Source of the DNA: Verrucomicrobiales bacterium
Lineage (GTDB): Bacteria; Verrucomicrobiota; Verrucomicrobiia; Verrucomicrobiales; V1-33
Length of the DNA: 60,588 nt
Direction: 5' to 3'
NCBI GenBank assembly: GCA_028293125.1
Contig: JAQGPJ010000104.1
Location: 1-60,588, forward strand
Shown: one piece after another, positions 45,355 through 60,588 of the stretch
How positions within the stretch are numbered: the stretch's first letter is position 1
Layout: every line of letters starts with the position of its first letter
Translations under genes and position numbers: made by a program
The notes under the pieces: generated by a model
The model's database searches: none
Told to the model about the DNA's origin: nothing
What the model saw: only the letters and a program-made list of their open reading frames with translations

Positions 45355-45642
45355 TCAGTTACCCGCAGCCGGCATTGTAGCGGGAAATAAGGTTGAGTGC
45401 CAAGGCAATCGTTGGAAATGTCATCCATGGGCAACTGGAAATTCATGCGGAATTCGCGAGTTTTTATGAATTTTTAGGTTAAAAAATCGGTCATTCACGA
45501 GGTTCCCGGATACGACGCATTTGCAGGGAAATATGTGCGCCCTGAATTCATAATCGGACGTCACGGCCTTTCTCCAGGACTGTGGCTTGATTTTTCTCGT
45601 CACCTGAAAACCCCTGTGGTCTAGTGCCTGACCTCCGTGCCC
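45355..45642. other. AT-richer leader region before the poly-HAMP kinase
   Basis: This region is visibly richer in A and T than its surroundings, as expected for a promoter. I see no RNA gene or clear consensus promoter. A GTG at 45637 is in frame with the kinase, but the ATG at 45643 is preferred. Confidence 0.4.
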
Positions 45643-52553
<6,911 letters not shown>

Positions 52554-52557
<4 letters not shown>

Positions 52558-54695
52558 TTCCCCTCCCTGCGCCCGCATTGTTCCCCATGAAACACGATTT
52601 CCCTGAGTCAGGCGAAAAACAGCTGCCCTTGGCGGCAGGCTCCGGGCCGGATTCCCCTACCGGCGCCCGTGCGCCGGAGGATGAGGCCATCCGGATCCTG
52701 ATCGTGGATGACGAGCCCCGGAACCTCACGGCGCTGGAGACCGTGCTGGACGATCCGGGCTACAGGCTGGTGCGCGCGGTCTCCGCCAGCGAGGCCCTGC
52801 TGGCGCTGGTGGCCGAGGACTTCGCCCTGCTGATCCTGGATGTGCAGATGCCGGACATGAACGGCTTCGAGCTGGCGCTGATGATCAAGCAGCGGAAGCG
52901 CTCGGCCTCCATCCCCATCATCTTCCTGACCGCCTACTCCAGCGAGGACCAGCACATGCAGGAGGGCTACAGCACCGGCGCGGTGGACTTTCTTCACAAG
53001 CCCATCAGCCCCGCCATCCTGCGCTCCAAGGTCTCCGTCTTCGCCGAACTGCACCGCCGCACCCGTGAAAGCGCGCAGGCCAACCGCATCCTGATGCGCG
53101 AGGTGGCCGAGCGCCGCCGCGCTCAGGAGGATCTGCGCGAGCTCAACGAGCAGTTGGAGCGCCGCGTCAGCGCGCGCACCGCCGAACTCACGGTCAGCGA
53201 GGCCCGCTTCCGCGCCCTGGCCGAGGAAATGCCGCACCTCGTCTGGGAAATGGACGCGGAGGGCCGCACCACCTATCAGAATTCACGGTCGGCGGCTTAC
53301 AACGGCCCCGCGGAGCATTGGATCCACTCCGTGCATCCGGAGGATGCCCCGCGGACCGCCGCCGCATGGGCCCAGGCGCTGGCATCGGAGAGGGAATGTG
53401 ATCTTTATTGCCGCCAGCGGCGGATCAGCGACGGGGAATACCGGTGGTTTCACGTGAAAGCGGCCCCGGCCCGCAATCCCGCGGGGGCCATCATCCGCTG
53501 GGTGGGCACCAGCACGGATATTCATGAGCAGCGAAAGGCCGAGGAGGCGCTGCGCATGGCCGACCGGCGGAAGGATGAGTTTCTGGCGATGCTGGGCCAT
53601 GAGCTGCGCAATCCCCTGGCCGCCATCCGGCATGCGGTGCGCATCCATGCCGACACTCCGGGAGATGAGGCCACCCGCGTCTGGGCCAACGAGGTCATCG
53701 ATCGCCAGAGCACCCAGCTGACCCGAATGGTGGATGACCTGCTGGATGTGGAACGCATCAACCGCGGGCGGATCGAACTGCGTTTCGGCTTCGTGCGCCT
53801 GGAGTCCGTGCTCTCCGCCGCCGTGACCGCCGTGACGCCGCTGATGGAGTTGCGGAGGCACCGGCTGACCGCCGAGGTCCCGGACACAGGCCTGAGCATT
53901 CACGGGGATGCGGACCGGCTGGAGCAGGTGTTTGTCAATCTGCTGACCAACGCTGCGAAATACACTCCGGAGGGAGGCCAAATCCGCCTCAGCGCACGGG
54001 TGGAGAACAAGGAAGCGGTGGTTTCGGTGGCGGACAACGGCGTGGGCATCGAGCCGGATCTGCTGCCTTATGTCTTTGACCTCTTCACCCAGGCCACCAC
54101 CTCCTTGGACCGGGCCCAGGGAGGTCTCGGTATCGGGCTCACGGTGGTGAAGTCCCTTGTGGATATGCATGGAGGCTCCGTGGCCGCCAGCGGCGGGGAC
54201 GGCGGGGGATCGGTCTTCACCGTGGTGCTGCCGCTCACCGCCTCCGCCCCGGTGCCTGCGGTCCCTCCCCCTCCGCGTCCGGAATCCACCTCCCTGCCCC
54301 GGCGCGTCCGCGTGCTGATTGTCGATGACCATGTGGATGCCGCCCGCACACTGGCGCGGCTTCTTTCCCGCAGGAACTGCGAGGTCCACCTCGCCCATGA
54401 TGGCCCTGCGGGCGTGGCGGCGGCCCGGGAGTTCCATCCTGAGGTGCTGCTGCTGGATCTCGGTCTGCCAGGCTTTGACGGCTACGAGGTTGCCCGCCAG
54501 CTCCGCAACGAGCCCTGCTGTGCCGGCGCGCTTTTTATTGCCATATCCGGCTACGCCCAGGAAAGTGACCGGCACCGGTCCGCCGAAGCCGGTTTCGAAT
54601 ACCACTGCGCCAAGCCCGTTGATTTCGCCACTCTGCTCACCGCCATCCGCACCCGGCTGTTCCTCAATTCCCCGGAGCAGGCGGCTGCTTCCTGA
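52554..54695 (+). CDS. REC-PAS-histidine kinase-REC hybrid kinase
   Basis: The 713-residue soluble protein starts with a receiver domain (about 45-160; Asp96 in [10 protein letters not shown]). It is followed by a coiled coil, a PAS/PAC domain (about 215-325), a HisKA helix with G-H-E-L-R-N-P-L (His349), an HATPase domain (N-L-L-T-N-A-A-K-Y and D-N-G-V-G-I) and a C-terminal receiver (Asp635). The start ATGA overlaps the stop of the poly-HAMP kinase, so both are made from one transcript. An in-frame ATG at 52587 is an alternative start. With its neighbour it forms a phosphorelay without a local DNA-binding regulator. Confidence 0.9.
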
Positions 54696-54698
54696 AAT

Positions 54699-54718
54699 CC
54701 GCACGCCGGCGGGTGCGG
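54699..54718. terminator. GC-rich hairpin between convergent genes
   Basis: A 6-bp stem (54699-54704 with 54713-54718) closes an eight-base loop, directly after the hybrid kinase stop and before the end of the repeat-protein gene. There is no T-run. It could limit read-through, but the call is weak. Confidence 0.3.
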
Positions 54719-54743
54719 GCATCGAATCCTGTGCCGGGAACCA

Positions 54744-56480
54744 TCAGTTTTTTCCACCGGCGGAGGCCAGTTTGAGGCTGCTGAGCACCCTGCTGCGCTG
54801 GTCGTCACTGAGAGTAAGTTTGCTGATTGCCAGTTGAGCCGCGGCGGGATCAGTGGCCAGAAGTTTTGCCAGGGATTGACGGGCATTGTTGATGGGATCG
54901 AGGGAATTGATGGGCCCCGTCTGAAAGGCCCCGGGAGGAATGGCGTGCTCAATGGCTCCCAGATAAAGCGTTTCGCGGCGGGGATCGTTCACAGGCAGCT
55001 TCCGCAGCCAGTCCATGGCGGCATCCGGCTGGGAGCGGGTCCAAGCCTGGAAGGTTTCGGCGATCACCGCTTTGCGGGATTCCTCAGGCACCTGGCTGGC
55101 CCATTCGAGGGCCTCCACCGGCTGCTCCCGCACCAGATTCCGGGCGGCGGAGGACAGGGCCTCGGGTCCCGCATCCTGGCCGGCGGGAGTGCGCAGGTAT
55201 TCGGCGAATCCCTTGGGATCCTGCTCGCCCCACGTCCAGGAGACGTGGGAGATCACCTGTTTTCGGGATTCAGCATCCAGCTGCCCCAGCCACGCGATGG
55301 CCTCCGGTTTGACGGAGCGGTTGGACGAGTTGAGTCCCGGCCACCAGCTGTTGTCCTTATAAAGAATGGCTTGTGCAAAAGCGACTGCCGCCTTCGCCCG
55401 CATAGGCGAGGCCTCCAAGCCCGTGACCATGGCGGCGGCGGCCTCGGCATTCTGCGTGGCGGTGCCTTTGACAAGGCTGTTGATCACCTCCGACTGCTGG
55501 CTGCCGGAGGTGTTGGCAAGACACCATTGCAGGGCATTGGGCGCGTCCTTCCTGCCCCAGGACTCGATGAAGGCGGGAAGCAGGCGCGCCCGCTCCGGCC
55601 CGTCGGCGGTGGCCAGCCAGTCGGAGGCCTTGTCCAGATCCTTCTCCACCCAGCGGCTCAGCACCTGATTGGCCATCTCCACCCCCAGCACACTGTTCTG
55701 TGAGGCCGCGAAAGCGAGGGCGCCCGCTGCATCGCTGTCGGCCCACACTTTGGCGATGGCTTTCATGGCCTCCTGGCTGGCATAGCCGGCGGGATGCGCC
55801 AAGGCCACCTCCGCCGCATGTTTGGGATCAGCCGCAGCCCATTTCTCCACCCCCCTCATATGAGGGCCATAGCTTTCAATCCCGAGATCGCTCATGAGGA
55901 TGAGCGCCTGCTCCGGGCGGCTGTCAAACAGCGTGTTCAGCGCGGAAAACTGGATGCCCATCTGCACGCTGAGGCTGCCCCTCAGGGCGGCCAGCACGGC
56001 GTCAGGATCCTTTTTCGGCCAGGTCTCCATCAGCAGCTGGGCCAGCTCGTTGGCGGGAAAACCGGCACCGGCCTCCACGGGATCGCGGCAGACGGCAAAA
56101 AGACCGGCGGGGTCCAGATCGATCCAGTGCGCGCCCAGCATATTCAAAGCCCCCGGCAGTTCCTGCGCCATGCGGGCCAGCTGTGGAAAATCTTTAGGAC
56201 CCGCCTTTTCCACCGCCGTCATCCACAGCAGCCAGCGGGTGACCCCGTGGCTCAGGGAAAGATCAGTCCTCAGCTTGTCCGCCAGCGCGGATGAGACGGA
56301 GGCCAGCCGTCCCGGTGCGGAGGCTGGCAATCCCGCAGCGCCGCCCTGCCCGGCCAGGGCTGAGGACGGTGATTTCCCATCCGGCGAAACCGGACCTTCC
56401 AGCTGCAGCAGGGCGCTGATGCCAAAACCAGCCGCCAGACCCAGCAGGGCGGAACAGGTGATCAAAGGAAGACGTTTCAT
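54744..56480 (-). CDS. Exported Trp/Ala-rich helical repeat protein
   Basis: The 578-residue product has an N-terminal signal or anchor segment (M-K-R-L-P then hydrophobic to about 26). It continues with repeating helix pairs in which short motifs of the W-x-x-x-D-P/A-x-x-A-L-x-W type recur roughly every 35-45 residues (for example S-W-G-R-K-D-A-P-N-A-L-Q-W and W-T-R-S-Q-P-D-A-A-M-D-W). I do not recognise a named domain; the pattern is reminiscent of TPR/Sel1-type solenoids. The same repeat style makes up the C-terminal half of the sigma-factor fusion 42 bases upstream on the same strand, so the two are very likely co-transcribed and functionally linked. Confidence 0.7.
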   Translation of the reverse strand: MKRLPLITCSALLGLAAGFGISALLQLEGPVSPDGKSPSSALAGQGGAAGLPASAPGRLASVSSALADKLRTDLSLSHGVTRWLLWMTAVEKAGPKDFPQLARMAQELPGALNMLGAHWIDLDPAGLFAVCRDPVEAGAGFPANELAQLLMETWPKKDPDAVLAALRGSLSVQMGIQFSALNTLFDSRPEQALILMSDLGIESYGPHMRGVEKWAAADPKHAAEVALAHPAGYASQEAMKAIAKVWADSDAAGALAFAASQNSVLGVEMANQVLSRWVEKDLDKASDWLATADGPERARLLPAFIESWGRKDAPNALQWCLANTSGSQQSEVINSLVKGTATQNAEAAAAMVTGLEASPMRAKAAVAFAQAILYKDNSWWPGLNSSNRSVKPEAIAWLGQLDAESRKQVISHVSWTWGEQDPKGFAEYLRTPAGQDAGPEALSSAARNLVREQPVEALEWASQVPEESRKAVIAETFQAWTRSQPDAAMDWLRKLPVNDPRRETLYLGAIEHAIPPGAFQTGPINSLDPINNARQSLAKLLATDPAAAQLAISKLTLSDDQRSRVLSSLKLASAGGKN

Positions 56481-56522
56481 GATTTGGAAAAGTCAAAAGA
56501 ATTTGGCGGCTGCCCGTTCCGT

Positions 56523-59186
56523 TCAGTGGATCTCCGCGCCGCTCCCTCCTGCGGTGACCGCCTGCCGCAGCTGCTGCTTCTCGGCATCCGCCAAGGCGGA
56601 GCGGTCAATCCAGTGCAGCGCCTCCTGCGGATCGCGCTTGATCACGGCGGACAGAGCTCTGCCGGCGGCCTGCACCCTTTGCGGGGAATCACCGATGGAG
56701 ACCGCCCACTCCCAGGCTTCGGCGGGCGAATCATCAGCCACCTCGTTCACCAAACTGCGGGCTCCCGCATCCCGGTCCGGTCCGACTGGCAGGGCGGCGA
56801 TCCATTCCGACGCCGCCAGGGAATCCCGCTTCAGCCAGCCGTCCGCCACCGTGCCCACCACTGTGGGCCGGTGCTCCGCCGGCAGGTTGAGCGTCCAGGC
56901 GGCGGCCTCCTCCGGGGATTTGGCAGCCCAGGCGCGGGCCAGCTGCTCCGTGGCCCCCAGCCGGTTTTCAGCGGGCACCTCGTTCAGACGCGGCAACCAT
57001 TGGGAGGCGCTGCCAAAGTTGTCCGGATTCAGGAAGTTGAATGTCATGGCCACCAGCCGGGTTCGCATGGCCGGCGGCACATCGGGCAGCATGGCCTCCA
57101 CCCGGCCCAAGCGGGAACCGCCATTGATCAGGCTCTGCGCCAGCCGGTCCAGCGTTTTCCTGCCCTCCTCCGTGTCCGGCTGCTCCTTGGCGATGGCCAA
57201 GGTCAGTTCCGGATTCTGCCAGCCGGCCGAGTTGAGCACCGAATCCTTCAGGCTGCGCAGGGCCTCACTGTCCGGCTGCTTTTTCAGCCAATCCCACACT
57301 TTGCCCAGCTGCGGTTTGGAGTCATTCAGCAGCGCGCTGCTTAGGGCGTTGTTGAGCACTCCCAGTGTGCCCTTTTTCAGTTCCGCATCGAGAAACCTGA
57401 CGGGATCGGCATTGAGCCGTCCGGTCACGATGCTGGCCAGCCCAATTGTATCCTCACCGGAGACTTTGCCGGGGTTGTCTCTCAGCCACCCCGTGGTGCC
57501 GTCGAAATCCTTGGCCCCCGCCTCCTTCAGCAACCGGGCAGCGGTGCTGTCCGCGAAATATCCCGGTCGGCCTCCGGGCGGAACGATGGCCACATTCTCC
57601 AGCGCTTTTTTGGGATCGGCGGAGGCCAGTCCCATGAGTGCGCTACGGAGAATAGCCTCACGGTCCGTGCCCTCCGGCAAAGTTTTGACCCACGCCGCAG
57701 TGCCCGCGAAATCTTTTTGCCCCCAGGCCTTGGCCACTCCCGCGAGGGCCTCGCCCCGGCGGGAGCCGGTCAGCGTTTCGGCGGTGGCGCGGGCGGATTC
57801 CAGATTGCCCGCCGCCAGGATGGCGAAGGCATCGGTCACCGGATGGCTCCAGTGATCGTTGTTCTCCGACAGACGGGCCGCGATGGCGGCGACAGATTCC
57901 GGAGCCCGGCGGGCGATGGCCGTCAGCACCTCCGACTCCCCGGCCAGATCGTCACCCGGTTTTCCCAGACTGGTCAGCTTCGCCATCGCGGCCTGCGGAT
58001 CCCGCGCCAGCCATTCATGGAAAATCTGGCGGGACTGGACGCGGTCGCCGCCTCTGCTGATGAAGAAGCTGAGCCCGCCCGCCGGATCCACCTCCGCCCA
58101 TTCCGAAACCAGCGCGGCGCGGAAGGCGCGGCGGCGGAAGGTATCCTTGATGTCCGCGATGGCTTTGAAAAGCTCAGGCATGGACTCAGCATCATGGCCA
58201 TGCTCCTCATGCAGCCGGTGCCATTCCGCGAACAGTTCGCTGCCGCTGAAATCCGGTTTGAAGTCCGCCACCGCCACTTGGGGCGCGGCTTTGGTCCCCT
58301 GCTCCAAGGGCGCGGGCGGCGGGTGCGTGCTCTGATGCACGGCATAACCCACAGGCAGGCAGGCGAAGGCAACCAGCGTGGCGGTGAAAAGAGAAGCTTT
58401 GGAAGTGGTCATGGCGGTGATGGCGGCGGGAGTGGTGACGGTGGCCGTGGATGAACCGGCGGCGGCGGTGGTGGTGGTGGTCGAAGCTGAGGCTGAGGCG
58501 GTGATGGTGGCGGCAGCCGCAAAAGCCCCTCCGGCAATCACCGAGGGAGCGGACAGGGCTCCGATGGCGGCGGCGATGGCCACGGTGAACACCGCGCCGG
58601 GCTGGGTGCGCCGGAGCGCGGTTTCAATCAGGCCGGCCATGCGCTCGCGCAGCAGTTCCCGGCCACGGGCGAGGCGCTGCTTCACCGCGTCCTCGCTCAG
58701 CGCCAGGGTTTCCGCGACCTCGCGCACGGACTGGTCCTGCCGGTAAAACAGCACCAGCGGCAGACGGTAATTCTCTGGCAGCCTGGCCAGCGCGTCCCGC
58801 ACCAGCGCCGATTCCTCACCACTGGCCGCCAGCTGGTCCGGCAGCATCTGATCCTCATCCGCCAGCTGCTCATCCATTTCCTGAAACTCCACATCCCGCG
58901 TCCGCCGCAGATGCCCCAGAGCGGCATTCCGCGCAATCTGCGCCAGCCAGGCGCGCAGTTTCTCCGGCTCCCGCAAATCCTGGATTTTCCGCCATGCCGT
59001 CACAAACGCCTCCTGCGCCGCGTCCTCGCTGGCCGCAAAATCCCCCAGCACCCCCAAAGCCACCCCGCACACCATGACCTGATGCCGGGCCACAATCTCC
59101 ACAAACGCCCGCTTCTCCCCGCGCTGCGCCGCCCGCACCAGCAGGGAATCCGGGGATTTGGAGCTGGAATCGGGAGGCGGGTTCAT
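56523..59186 (-). CDS. ECF sigma factor fused to membrane segments and a repeat domain
   Basis: In this 887-residue protein the N terminus is a full ECF sigma factor: region 2 at about 15-90 (E-D-A-A-Q-E-A-F-V-T-A-W) and region 4 at about 130-185 (L-P-E-N-Y-R-L-P, E-V-A-E-T-L-A-L-S-E-D-A-V-K-Q-R-L). Two hydrophobic stretches follow (about 197-228 and 264-283), separated by an Ala/Ser/Thr low-complexity linker. The rest (from about 300) is a helical repeat domain with W-A/L-x-x-D-P-x-x-A motifs. The layout suggests a sigma factor held at the membrane with its repeat domain possibly outside the cytoplasm. It is first in an operon with the exported repeat protein. Confidence 0.82.
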   Translation of the reverse strand: MNPPPDSSSKSPDSLLVRAAQRGEKRAFVEIVARHQVMVCGVALGVLGDFAASEDAAQEAFVTAWRKIQDLREPEKLRAWLAQIARNAALGHLRRTRDVEFQEMDEQLADEDQMLPDQLAASGEESALVRDALARLPENYRLPLVLFYRQDQSVREVAETLALSEDAVKQRLARGRELLRERMAGLIETALRRTQPGAVFTVAIAAAIGALSAPSVIAGGAFAAAATITASASASTTTTTAAAGSSTATVTTPAAITAMTTSKASLFTATLVAFACLPVGYAVHQSTHPPPAPLEQGTKAAPQVAVADFKPDFSGSELFAEWHRLHEEHGHDAESMPELFKAIADIKDTFRRRAFRAALVSEWAEVDPAGGLSFFISRGGDRVQSRQIFHEWLARDPQAAMAKLTSLGKPGDDLAGESEVLTAIARRAPESVAAIAARLSENNDHWSHPVTDAFAILAAGNLESARATAETLTGSRRGEALAGVAKAWGQKDFAGTAAWVKTLPEGTDREAILRSALMGLASADPKKALENVAIVPPGGRPGYFADSTAARLLKEAGAKDFDGTTGWLRDNPGKVSGEDTIGLASIVTGRLNADPVRFLDAELKKGTLGVLNNALSSALLNDSKPQLGKVWDWLKKQPDSEALRSLKDSVLNSAGWQNPELTLAIAKEQPDTEEGRKTLDRLAQSLINGGSRLGRVEAMLPDVPPAMRTRLVAMTFNFLNPDNFGSASQWLPRLNEVPAENRLGATEQLARAWAAKSPEEAAAWTLNLPAEHRPTVVGTVADGWLKRDSLAASEWIAALPVGPDRDAGARSLVNEVADDSPAEAWEWAVSIGDSPQRVQAAGRALSAVIKRDPQEALHWIDRSALADAEKQQLRQAVTAGGSGAEIH

Positions 59187-59451
59187 AAAGGAAAGTCGCG
59201 GTGGCGGCGACGGAGCGGAAGGGTGTCATCAGGGCTGATGCGCTTTCAGGCCAAGTGGTGACAAAAATTTTTAGCGGTGCCGCGTAACCGCAGTTCAGGT
59301 GGAAATACTGGTGTTCAGCCGGTGAATTCTCCCGGCTGCCAAGATGCCTTGTCATCTGCGGGGCACTGCCAAGTCTATAATACCATTTCCAAAGATATTC
59401 CGGTTAATTCGCAGGCGGATTCCCTGCACAAATTTCAGCGGCTTGGGTAGA

Positions 59452-59488
59452 ACAGCCGTCTCGACTGTCCCAGCGGGCATCCTGCCCG
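59452..59488. repeat. REP-like double hairpin
   Basis: Two hairpins lie side by side. The first (59452-59468) has a 7-bp stem with one mismatch and a three-base loop; the second (59474-59488) has a perfect 6-bp stem with a three-base loop. Tandem short GC hairpins of this form are typical of dispersed palindromic repeats. No second copy was noticed in this window. Confidence 0.45.
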
Positions 59489-59582
59489 GTGCCACTGCCT
59501 TGGCGATTGCCCTTTCCACTTTTTACAAATCCAAACCTGCCCTTCAAGAAGTGAGTTTATCCTGTAAGTCTTTGAAAATGAA

Positions 59583-59598
59583 TGCATAATGTTATGCA
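59583..59598. promoter_or_regulatory. Palindrome resembling an operator
   Basis: Two perfect 7-base arms (59583-59589 and 59592-59598) are separated by two bases. The near-continuous symmetry suits a dimeric DNA-binding protein. The nearest start downstream is the transposase at 59809; the sigma-factor operon start is at 59186 on the other side. Confidence 0.35.
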
Positions 59599-59808
59599 CT
59601 GCGCTGAATCGGCCTGGCTGTCCCACCCGGATTTCGCCGGATTTATTTTCAAATGTCACTGGAAATGGTATAGGGACTTCATCAGTCCCCAAGACTGAAT
59701 GGCCAAATACGTTAAATGCGGGCATCACCCTTGGAATAACCGGTCAGCGGATACTCAAGGGCCCTGAGGTGGGCTAGATTTCTGGACCAACAACCTCCAG
59801 AATAAACC

Positions 59809-60117
59809 ATGAAAAGCCGTCAACGATACACTCCCGAATTCAAAACCCAGGCGCTCGATCTGCTGGCCACCGGAAAACCCGTCCAGGAGCTCGCCGGAGA
59901 GCTGCGCGTCAGCCGCAACCTGCTTTACAGCTGGCGCGCGGACTCGCAGAGCCCGCAGTTCGGGAGCGGAGGATCCTCCGCCTCCGGCGGAAGGCCCGAG
60001 GCGGACGAACTGCGGGCTCTGCGGCGCGAAAACGCCCGTCTGCAGGTAGAGAATGACATTTTAAAAAAGGCCGCAGTTATCCTCGGGACCAGAGTCCAGC
60101 CCGGCTCCGCGAAATGA
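59809..60117 (+). CDS. IS3-family transposase OrfA
   Basis: The 102-residue protein has the OrfA helix-turn-helix (Y-T-P-E-F-K-T-Q-A-L, then E-L-R-V-S-R-N-L-L-Y-S-W-R) and a leucine-zipper-like helix (E-L-R-A-L-R-R-E-N-A-R-L-Q-V-E-N-D-I-L-K-K-A) used for multimerisation. It binds the element ends. A slippery A_AAA_AAG near its 3' end (60063-60069) would make the OrfAB fusion transposase. Its TGA overlaps the ATG of orfB. Confidence 0.92.
   Translation: MKSRQRYTPEFKTQALDLLATGKPVQELAGELRVSRNLLYSWRADSQSPQFGSGGSSASGGRPEADELRALRRENARLQVENDILKKAAVILGTRVQPGSAK
60063..60069 (+). other. Programmed -1 ribosomal frameshift site A_AAA_AAG
   Basis: In the orfA frame the codons are TTA AAA AAG, so the heptamer A_AAA_AAG is in the slippery phase. 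The -1 frame is open from here into orfB without a stop. This is the usual means by which IS3 elements produce the active OrfAB transposase. Confidence 0.8.
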
Positions 60118-60588
60118 TCGACGGTATCCGCGCGGACACCGGCCACTCCGTCCGCATCATATGCTCCGTGCCGGACGTGCCGCGCAGCAGTTATTACCAC
60201 GCCGCCGCGCCCACTTCCACGCAGCTCTCCGACGAAAGGATCGGGAAGGTCATTGAGGAGATTTTCAAAAGCCATCAAAGCCGTTACGGACACCGCAGGA
60301 TCTCCGCGGAGCTGGCCGCCAAAGGACTCACCTGCGCCCCGGCCCGTGTGCGCCGCATCATGCGGGAGCGGGGCCTCAAAGCTCTTCAGCCCAGGAGTTT
60401 CACGCCCAAAACCAGCGATGGCCGGGCCGACTGTCCCTCTCCAAACCTCCTCCTTGACCGCCCTCTCCCTGACGCTCCTGACAAAGTATGGGCCGGCGAC
60501 ATCACCTGTATTCCTGTCGGCCAGGGCTGGATGTATCCGGCCGTCGTCCTTGATCTTAACTCACGCAGAGTCGTGGGCTGGGCGCTGG
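60114..60588 (+). CDS. IS3-family transposase OrfB, 3' end beyond the window
   Basis: The frame from ATG 60114 encodes an rve-type integrase fold. After an N-terminal helical part with S-R-Y-G-H-R-R-I-S-A-E-L comes the start of the catalytic core with W-A-G-D-I-T (first Asp) and V-V-L-D-L-N-S-R-R-V-V-G-W (second Asp region). The third catalytic Glu lies beyond the edge, as does the right end of the element. It is in the -1 frame relative to orfA, consistent with fusion by frameshifting. Confidence 0.9.
   Translation, partial: MIDGIRADTGHSVRIICSVPDVPRSSYYHAAAPTSTQLSDERIGKVIEEIFKSHQSRYGHRRISAELAAKGLTCAPARVRRIMRERGLKALQPRSFTPKTSDGRADCPSPNLLLDRPLPDAPDKVWAGDITCIPVGQGWMYPAVVLDLNSRRVVGWAL

Larger units (their letters stand above)
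59187..59769. other. Non-coding region rich in small palindromes
   Basis: No gene is supported here. The stretch contains several small inverted repeats: the double hairpin at 59452-59488, a palindrome at 59583-59598, a 6-bp hairpin at 59673-59689, and an 11-bp inverted pair at 59380-59390 and 59661-59671. It has a lower GC content than the coding parts. It could be the debris of a mobile element or a regulatory region for the sigma-factor operon. Confidence 0.5.
59770..60588 (+). mobile_element. IS3-family insertion sequence, truncated by the window edge
   Basis: The element contains orfA with a helix-turn-helix, an A_AAA_AAG frameshift site and the start of a DDE-type orfB. The left end is placed near 59770 (tgggctagatttctgg), which resembles IS3-family termini near the IS2-type branch, but the exact boundary cannot be fixed without the right end. 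No target duplication can be checked. Confidence 0.75.

Noticed and set aside
45355-45642. tRNA or small RNA in the AT-rich leader
   Set aside because: No cloverleaf, conserved T-loop motif or strong hairpin could be found by eye.

Overview
The window reads as a chromosomal segment of a high-GC bacterium, most likely a member of Verrucomicrobiota. This is inferred from gene style, not from a marker gene. The signs are very large secreted proteins ending in a calcium-binding-like 'DxDxDGxxxLLEYxxG' module, CotH/lamin-tail proteins, Trp/Ala-rich repeat proteins attached to an ECF sigma factor, a six-gene MoxR/DUF58/VWA/TPR operon, GTP-type PEP carboxykinase, and a near absence of Shine-Dalgarno sequences. 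I found no rRNA, tRNA or CRISPR array.

Layout. 0.5-5 kb: lysine 2,3-aminomutase, a CBS-regulated family II pyrophosphatase and an exported serine hydrolase. 5-12 kb: a metzincin-type secreted protease whose reading frame is cut by a single in-frame TAG from a 1,686-codon Calx-beta/PKD tail. 12-16 kb: two glycosyltransferases and an NlpC/P60 lipoprotein on the minus strand. 16-19 kb: a CbiX/DR2241-type protein, a DUF4112 membrane protein and accD. 19-25 kb: a minus-strand moxR-DUF58-DUF4381-VWA-VWA-TPR operon in which every junction overlaps. 25-33 kb: folC, an enoyl reductase, an ECF sigma factor, a PAS histidine kinase, a divergent dihydropteroate synthase, a PHP phosphatase, dtd and an exported esterase. 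33.3-33.8 kb: a YefM/YoeB toxin-antitoxin pair in which both genes are frameshifted. 34-36.5 kb: three glycosyltransferases, two of them tandem duplicates, and a tiny Tat-signal protein. 37-44 kb: a giant CotH/lamin-tail protein, a DUF5069 protein and PckG.

44.7-54.7 kb is a phosphorelay island. It holds a small protein resembling a histidine phosphotransferase, a 2,304-residue cytoplasmic hybrid kinase with 13 consecutive 92-residue HAMP-type repeats plus GAF, kinase and three receiver domains, and an overlapping REC-PAS-kinase-REC gene. No DNA-binding output is encoded beside them. 54.7-59.2 kb is a two-gene minus-strand operon: an ECF sigma factor fused through hydrophobic segments to a large, predicted extracytoplasmic repeat domain, followed by an exported protein built from the same type of repeat. 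The window ends inside an IS3-family element with a textbook A_AAA_AAG frameshift site; its OrfB runs off the edge.

The most interesting items are the 13-unit HAMP array with its two linked cassette types, the membrane-tethered sigma factor with its repeat partner, the amber-interrupted protease, and the doubly frameshifted toxin-antitoxin locus. Starts upstream of the first ATG (TTG/GTG) were trimmed where an ATG beginning a signal peptide or conserved domain lay just inside.
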